The notes beneath the pieces are model-generated. The model was not told the origin of the DNA and made no database searches. It was given only the letters and a program-made list of their open reading frames with translations. A program made the translations under genes and the position numbers. Below are positions 57,829-64,000 of a DNA stretch of 64,000 nt, piece after piece (position 1 is the first letter of the stretch; each line of letters starts with the position of its first letter). The stretch comes from Chloranthus sessilifolius (taxonomy: Eukaryota > Streptophyta > Magnoliopsida > Chloranthales > Chloranthaceae): contig CM037593.1 in the NCBI GenBank assembly GCA_021018995.1, positions 34,733,810 to 34,797,809 on the forward strand. The letters are read 5' to 3'.

Positions 57829-58828
57829 TGTTTATAGAAGTGTACATCTATAGCTATGTGTCGGGTGGGCTTTCTGACTGTAGGCACCTAAGTTTTAGCC
57901 ATGCCCAAGTTTCATTAGAATTTCACTGTGCAGTTCCTAGCTGGAACTTAGCGTAAATTTTGGCCATAGCCCTATTATTTTGAGGGTGTTTGGGCCAGGC
58001 CAATGGGTCTATTGGACCCATTACAAGATAGGTTTGACCACTTTGGGTTGCCTGAATTTGGGGTCTCAATGGGCTGGGCTGGGCCGGGCCTTAAACAGTT
58101 TATTTAATTGGGCCTCTTGGAACTAGCCCATCTCTGATCCAATTACTAATCGGGCCAGTCCAGACTTTTTTTTAATCAGGCCTACCTACCTCTTCCCATA
58201 CCCGGCTATTTCGGACTAGATGGGCCAGACTTTAGCCCCCCTACAATTTCTCTATAATTTATTTAGAGATGATCCCAAATGATCGGGCAGGCTTAAACGG
58301 GCTGATTTTTAATCAGGCCTTTGAGACTAGCCCATATCCAGCCTGGCATACTAATCGGGCTGGATTAGGCTGGCTTGTTTATATTTCGGACTGGGCCAGG
58401 CTCAAGCCCAAGCCGTTGACAGCCCTACCCTGAAAGGATAAACCATGAAAGTGAAAGTTCTACGGCTTGTTTAAGGGTGCAAATGGGTCGGGTTGACCTG
58501 GTCGGTTTTAGAGACCCGACTTGTTACAAGTAAGGTTTGAGTTCTAAAACTTGACCTGTCAAGCCACGTTGGGTTGAAATTTTCGATCTATTACCTAAAC
58601 AGATTGAGTACAAGTTAGCCCAAAACCCAACTTGAACCGAATCTGGTACCCGTTTTACTTTTTTATGCTCGCAATGATTGAATACCGTGAAAATTGGTAC
58701 TCTTTAAGTGATTTATAGGTCCATTTCAGGTTCTCCGGGAAAATGTTATTAAAATCCACTAGGAAGTCGGGTTCTCCTTGGCTACTGTTCACATTCAGGC
58801 CTGATTGACTATTTTGAATAAAATGATA
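57829..58828. other. No gene seen; degenerate hAT-like GGGCC repeats
   Basis: 57975-58430 is full of GGGCTGGGCCGGGCC, ATCGGGC and GGCCAGGC motifs and ends AAGCCGTTGACAGCCCTA, a typical hAT-derived end. From 58466, AAGGGTGCAAATGGGTCGGG looks like another hAT-type end without a partner. No coding signal. Confidence 0.45.
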
Positions 58829-59441
58829 TATGTCAATTTTCTCCCTTCCAAATCATAGATCTTGATACGTGCATCAAAGAGTTAAATATTGATTTCACGT
58901 AGCAGACACCGTAAGAGTATTTTGTGCGAATCATCCAATTAGATGAAGGATTACAGTTTTTGCCGCCAATAGTTTACATCGTGAATCTATAAGACACATG
59001 TCCCACCAAATTTTTATAGTCAACATCGTATATTTCTTTAAAAAATTCAGGTGAGAAAATATTTGGATCGTCAGATTTAAAACAGCCAACGGTATTAAAA
59101 CTGGAAACTCCGGTTGAGGAGAAAAAATATCGGCTTATATGGATTGTAAATTTCAGCCAGCGATGTTGGCGTAAAAAATTTTCAGCCGACTTTTAGCTGA
59201 AAACGTCATCCGAGTTTTAAACTTGAATTTTGTTTTTTGTGAGACCCACTTGGGTTGCGGAACAGCTGTAAATATTATTTTTCCTAAAATATACAACTTC
59301 TCACATTATTGCATGTTGATTGTACGGACAACACCAAAGTGCGACTGCATACATAAAGCCTGCTACATGACGTCCCTACAGAAACCTAACCCTAACACTA
59401 CTTAGAATAGCTCTTGGCGGACAGGCATATCATAAAAGTTT

Positions 59442-59445
<4 letters not shown>
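58829..59445. other. FB-family half element, otherwise no gene
   Basis: 58829-58911 (TCAATTTTCTCCCTTCCAAA, AGATCTTGATACGTGC, GATTTCACGTAGCAGACACC) is a diverged half of the FB foldback family. The rest is AT-rich without coding signal. Confidence 0.5.

Positions 59446-59512
<67 letters not shown>
59446..59512. repeat. (CT)n(AT)n compound microsatellite
   Basis: CT dinucleotides to about 59474, then AT to 59512. The following 400 bp are AT-rich with an A-run near 59626 and hold no gene. Confidence 0.95.
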
Positions 59513-59514
<2 letters not shown>

Positions 59515-59952
59515 TTTGCTCTCTATCTTATTAACCTTTAAAAATCAAAATTATCACAAATTTTTTTATTTTATAAATAAAACAATACTCATTACTTTTA
59601 GATTACAATATAAAAAAAATAAAACAAAAAAAAAAAAAATTAAATAGTAAAATATATTCAATGGTTGAAATAACCCAACTAATAACATTTTTTATTATTT
59701 TAATTGTTATTGAATCTTTCACTATTAATTTTTAGCATGTCAACAGGCTCAAAAGTTCCAATAATAGATTCATTGGATAAGTCTCATCGAGTAAATAAAA
59801 AATGACAAGTCATTTGTTAAAAATGAAACTATAACGAGTCAGAAAAGACTATTGTAAGTTAGGGTCATTTAATAAGAAAAATTTGTATATATATATATAG
59901 TACATTTAAATCCACCCATTGAATCTTCGAGTTCACCCACGTTGAAATATAT

Positions 59953-60300
59953 TGACTGCATTCAATCGAACGATGGAGATTGTTTATTGTCTGAATCTTT
60001 CACCCGATGAATCTTGAGATCATAGGCGTACCGTCATGCAGTCGATTTTTTATTTCATGTAGCACACACCCAAAAAATGACCTTAAAATCAATTTTGCGC
60101 GTGCACGTGATGTTAAGGTTACTTTTCAGAGATGTGTATCATGTGAAATAAAACATTGATCGTCTGATGGTACGCCCATGATCTCAAGATCCATCATGTG
60201 AAATATTGAAACTTGAAATTAAAACTTGACCGTCTGATAGGTGGGCCATGATCTGAAGATCTATTTTTTAAAAGATAGGTATGAAAATTAATCTCCATCA
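59953..60300. mobile_element. FB-family foldback MITE with extra arm copy
   Basis: The left arm AATCGAACGATGGAGATTGT...GAATCTTGAGATCATAGGCG is opposed by CGTCTGATGGTACGCCCATG...AAGATCCATCATG at 60170-60200. A second right arm (CGTCTGATAGGTGGGCCATG...ATTAATCTCCATCATCTCA) lies at 60230-60300. The loop includes the palindrome GCGCGTGCACGTG. Confidence 0.7.
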
Positions 60301-60772
60301 TCTCATTTGAGGGAATCAATGGGTTTCAAGGGGTCGGGGACGTGGGCGCATCCGGAGAACGCATGAGTGCGTTTAGAGGTACCCTATATATAAAGAATTT
60401 GGTCAAACAAATATGATCCAATCAAAATTAGGCCATAGAATCTATTGGGTCAATACATATGACTAACTTGGTCCAATGACCCGACCAATGATTTACATCG
60501 ACCAATGATAGGTGGGCTATGATATGAAGATCTACATTGTAAAAGATAGGTATGAAAATTAATCTCCATCATCTATTTCTAAGGAATCAATGGTTTTCAA
60601 GGGGTTGGGGACATGGGCGCATCCGGAGAATGCGTGAACGCGCTTAGAGGTACCTTATAGAAAAAGAATTTAGTCAAACAATTATGGTGTTGTCAAAATT
60701 GAGCCATAGAATCTACTGGGTCAATACATATGACTGGCTTGGCCCAGTGACCCGACCAATGATCTGCACCGA
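60236..60772 (+). repeat. Tandem duplication, period 271 bp
   Basis: Copy 1 (60236-60506) and copy 2 (60507-60772) both run GATAGGTGGGCYATGATMTGAAG, through GGGCGCATCCGGAGAA, to ATGACCCGACCAATGAT-like ends. They differ by roughly 10%. Each copy starts with a right arm of the foldback MITE, so the duplication postdates that insertion. Confidence 0.85.
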
Positions 60773-60794
60773 CCCGGCCGAGACCCGATCTATA

Positions 60795-60905
60795 ATCCAT
60801 TAAAAAAAAATGCAAATATGGGATTGAGAAGAGTCGAACCACAACCTATTGAGTAAAAAGTAAAGCAACACTAGTCACTTAAGCAACTATACAATTAGAT
60901 TGATT
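60795..60905 (-). mobile_element. Possible tRNA-derived SINE fragment
   Basis: On the minus strand, AGTTGCTTAAGTGACTAGTG resembles a tRNA A-box region, and GGTTGTGGTTCGACTCTTC contains a B-box-like GGTTCGACTC about 45 bases on. A T-rich tail follows (A-run at 60803-60811 on the plus strand). No complete SINE family was recognised. Confidence 0.4.
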
Positions 60906-62024
60906 CAACATTTTTGTACATTCAAAATTATATTAAGCAGCTAGATGGTAAAGACGTTCAAAGTATAGGGCCCCCAAAAATTTGGGGGCACGAGGCAGCC
61001 GCCTGTTGGGCCTTGGCCTAGGGTCGACCCTATTTGTAAGTGTGTAATCGTGGGCTCTCGCGAGTCCGTCGCGACGATGCGCTCGTTTAATAAAAAAATT
61101 AGAATCTCCACCCAGAGCTTTTGGTGTCCCGAGAAACCTCAAATCAATATTAAATGCACCGAAGTATCAAATATGACTCTGATTCACCAGTCTAACACCA
61201 AAGGCTCTTGGGTAGGGGCTTTGATTATGGACCTAGAAGGTGTTAGGCACCCCATCAACCCGCTCGGAAGCGGTCTCTACTTATGGCCTAAATGAATGAA
61301 AAATAAAAAAAGGAAAAGAGCACTTCCTCTTGCCCGAAGACACTATAATCTTATTTGTGCCCCTCCGTAATTACTGAGATTTCGATAGCGTAAGGGCACA
61401 AATTTAAGGATAAAGGAAAAGCTAAGAAGGTAGGAGAGTAGAGGGAAGAGCTGGAGCTCTCGGACCCTTGTAGCACACTTGTGGACCTTCGCGTAGGTGC
61501 ACTTGATAAGCTTCCGATGGCTTGGATGATGGAAGAATGAGTTCTAACCTCTAAAGCTTGCTAGCTATGAGGTACGAGAGGAGGGCTAGGGGGTAGCTCT
61601 CACCTAAACTAGGATATTTTTGATGAAAGGTGGGGTCTAAAGGAGACTTGAAAGTTCTGGAATTTGTATGAAAAATGGTGCACCAAAGGGGAGGAAAGCT
61701 CTCTCTTAATCTTTTATCTCTTTTGGATTTCTTTCAAGCCTTTGCAAAGAGAGGGGTGCCTCTCTATTTATAGGAAAAAGGTAGATTAGGAGGGTACTTA
61801 AGGACTAATTAGGATTAGCAATTAGGTAATCTAAGGTTTCCTAGGATCTTAAGGTCTTAGAAAAATGGACAATAGTCTTCAATGGTAGATGATAGGGTGG
61901 GATTTCAAATGACTAGATAGTTGCAAATAGGCTAAATGGGGGTGCAACAGTCCTATTGAGATGGTCAACAAGTCAAATCCCAAAAATAAAATTCGGACAA
62001 AAACCAACAGTTACTATAGCTAAG

Positions 62025-62185
62025 CTTGACTTGTGTATTACACACGTCAAGCATAACTATAGTACCTAGAGAAGTTTAGAGCCCACTGGGGGCCCACCTA
62101 TACTTGGCGTGTGTAATATACACGCCAAGCCATTTCTGGGAGAAAATGGCTTGGCATGTGTAATACACACGCCATGTATACCTCA
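62025..62185. repeat. Palindromic GGCGTGTGTAATACACACGCC cluster 1
   Basis: Three imperfect palindromes: CTTGACTTGTGTATTACACA, CTTGGCGTGTGTAATATACA and CTTGGCATGTGTAATACACA, each continuing to its mirrored ACGYCAAG half. They are spaced about 60-70 bp apart. Confidence 0.85.
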
Positions 62186-63429
62186 GTCAAGTACAGTTTT
62201 CAATCAATTTTCGGATTGTTGTAACTTTTAAAGTATAACTTGGATTGAGATGATTCATGACTTGTTAGAAAGCTGAGAATCTCTATCTTTTAATGGTATA
62301 AGACTCAATCTCAGTAGAGGTCCCTGCCAGCCTTGATATATCTCTCTCTAACCATTGCTCGGGAGGGTTAGCTAAGGGTTCGGAGAGGTTTCTAAGGGTT
62401 GGGGGTAATTTCTAAGGGTTCAGGTAAGTTTCTAAGGGTTTGTGAAGGTTCCTAAGGATACGGGGGATGCTATCGAAAGCTCAGGAGGTACGCCTTTCTC
62501 GAAAAATATTTCGATGGGGGCCTTGGGCCAAATTTGGGTGTTTACAGATGCCCCTCTTTGGTATTTGATCACTAATGATCGAATGCCAAAGACAAGAGAT
62601 ATTCAAAGAGGCCCAAGGTATCACTGACAGGTCCGTAGTATTCAGAATGAACCTTAAATATCAAGTGGCAACATAGTGAGTAAACGGAAGCCCTATATAT
62701 CAAAAAAAATGTTCGTTCCTCAAGGCTATCGGTTTCCAAGTACTTAGTGACATTACTAGACATAACCGAGATGGTACGAGTTGCGAAAGCCCAATATGAT
62801 TGGAAAAATGTCCACTTCTTGAGATGATTATAGATATTTGATGTTTAAGTTTCATTCTGAATAAAACTGCTTCATAAGTGAGGGGGTGATCGACTCATAC
62901 CTAAAGATAGGCACGAGATAAATGGGCAAAGGTCCATAGCTTGTGTCCAATCATACGAGACATTGATTGCCCCATTTGGCCGGCCATTGGTGCCCCTGCA
63001 TGAAGCAGGGTTTGAAGTCTTTGGGTGAACCCATCGATTCCGAAGTTAATTTAGCATGACTGCCCGAGCGGAGCGAATTGATGTCGCAACGCTTTTTGGG
63101 AGTGTATGCCAGTTTTTAAAGGACTCATGCATACGTGCATTTATTTTTTATTATTTTATGCAGATTTTGTTATTATTTTCATGTGGAATTTGGAATTTTT
63201 GTGGAATTTTTTATTAATTTTTTGCTATTTTATGTTATTTTATGTGAATTTTTGATTGAATTTTTTTTTGTTATTTTATGTGAATTTTGTTTATTGATTT
63301 TTTTGTTATTTTATGTATGTTCGGGATGCCTATTGATCATGAACCACTTATTCTAACACAGCCTCCCGAGCAGAGTAAATGGAGATTGACGTGTCGTTCC
63401 GGGGGTATGTACACCACTTTGGGTCCGAG

Positions 63430-63620
63430 GGGGATGAAGCTTGGCGTGTACAATATCCATGCAAAGCCAAACTGGGCTGGGAAGAGCCTGGTGTGTATAT
63501 TATATAGGCCAGGCCAAATCCGGCCAAACTAGGTTTGACTTGGCATGTGTATTACACACGCCGATCCAATACTGGGCCAAAAAATGCCTGGCGTGCACTT
63601 TATACACGCCAAGCCAAAAC
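63430..63620. repeat. Palindromic GGCGTGTGTAATACACACGCC cluster 2
   Basis: Four further versions: CTTGGCGTGTACAATATCC, CTGGTGTGTATATTATATAG, CTTGGCATGTGTATTACACA and CTGGCGTGCACTTTATACAC, separated by CCAAACTGGGC-like spacers. Same core as 62025-62185, 1.3 kb away, with more divergence. Confidence 0.8.
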
Positions 63621-64000
63621 TGGGAGGCTTTTAAAACAGCTGAGCCAAAAAGGGGTCTTTTCAAAATTCTCTCCTCCCCCCCTTTTTAAACCAAAACGGA
63701 ACTCCCTCCGAGGGTTCCTTTGAATCGATTTGAACCACGTTTCATTGTCGGTGTTCGCTCTTGCCGATTAAACACATGTTGTATGCCGGATCAAGGAACC
63801 ATTCTCTTGAAGGTAATCAATGTTTCCTCATTCTATTTTGATTTTTCTTGAAAAATTTGTAATGTGGTTAGGATTTTTGTTTTTCTAGATGATGAATGAG
63901 TGATTCTTTTTGCAAGTATGATTTATTCATGACTCATTTTCTTTCATGTGCATTGGCCTTTATTTTGAGTAAAAACACAGTTTTAGAGTGATGCACTACT

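Larger units (their letters stand above)
61030..64000 (+). mobile_element. Noncoding sequence like a Tat/Ogre-type gypsy LTR, incomplete
   Basis: GGTGTTAGGCACCCC (about 61238) and TGTTTACAGATGCCCCTCTTTG (about 62542) are phrases commonly seen in long LTRs of plant Tat/Ogre-lineage gypsy elements. No gag or pol domain is visible before the window ends, and neither LTR boundary could be fixed. Two clusters of a CTTGGCGTGTGTAATACACAC palindrome lie inside. 62340-62460 repeats TTTCTAAGGGTT-like text about six times. Confidence 0.5.

Noticed and set aside
59414-59647. Frame over (CT)n(AT)n and A-runs
   Set aside because: Its translated Ser-Leu and Tyr-Ile repeats come from microsatellites.
60795-60905. 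A functional tRNA gene
   Set aside because: A-box and B-box-like motifs are present, but no cloverleaf or acceptor stem can be formed by eye. A SINE fragment is more likely.

Overview
This window is transposon-rich plant nuclear DNA. The evidence is the set of plant element families present: MuDR-type MULEs, Ty1/copia and Ty3/gypsy chromovirus elements, CACTA and hAT MITEs, Helitron ends, an Au-like SINE and a TRIM. There is also a fragment of a YUCCA auxin-biosynthesis gene. I see no intact host gene, no rRNA or tRNA gene and no prokaryotic features. The species cannot be named from the sequence; a flowering plant with a repeat-rich genome fits.

Layout. 1-2.5 kb: old repeats and a foldback MITE. 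2548-6477: a 3.9-kb solo LTR (TSD TTTGT). 6632-13750: a 7.1-kb MULE (MULE-1) with about 110-bp TIRs and a 9-bp TSD. 14126-16799: a second solo LTR, minus strand (TSD ATTAC). 16.8-21.3 kb: hairpin, foldback, CACTA and hAT MITEs, microsatellites and a Helitron end. 21895-31619: a 9.7-kb MULE (MULE-2) with an 84-bp perfect TIR and a perfect 9-bp TSD. 32429-32704: the YUCCA fragment. 35944-52211: a Ty1/copia element split by a Ty3/gypsy chromovirus (38127-48448, TSD TTATA), whose 5' LTR carries its own hAT MITE. 52376-54358: a Harbinger-like element holding gene scraps. 54.4-60.9 kb: TRIM, SINE, nested CACTA MITEs, a Helitron, foldback elements and tandem duplications. 61-64 kb: noncoding sequence resembling a Tat/Ogre-type gypsy LTR, running off the window.

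How the parts relate. The two MULEs share one plan: a MuDR-type transposase on the plus strand, converging on a multi-exon minus-strand gene with a DUF1985-like domain, a coiled coil, a charged or proline-rich linker and a Ulp1/C48 SUMO-protease domain. This is the Kaonashi (KI-MULE) type of plan. Each MULE also carries its own private short palindrome, repeated in noncoding DNA only. The core is TATCTTAAGATAG in MULE-1 and ATCGATATCGAT in MULE-2. In MULE-2 the arrays fill introns of the ULP gene, the transposase 5' region, the gap between the convergent genes and the right subterminal region. The proteins are homologous while the motifs are unrelated. That resembles the Arabidopsis VANDAL/VANC arrangement, in which an element-encoded factor recognises short motifs arrayed in its own noncoding DNA. 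It is the best candidate here for an undescribed system, and the functional link is inference. Similar private palindrome arrays occur in both solo LTRs, in the gypsy-like sequence at 62-63.6 kb and in two MITEs.

Both transposases are interrupted, so neither MULE looks autonomous today. The LTR elements are fossils.
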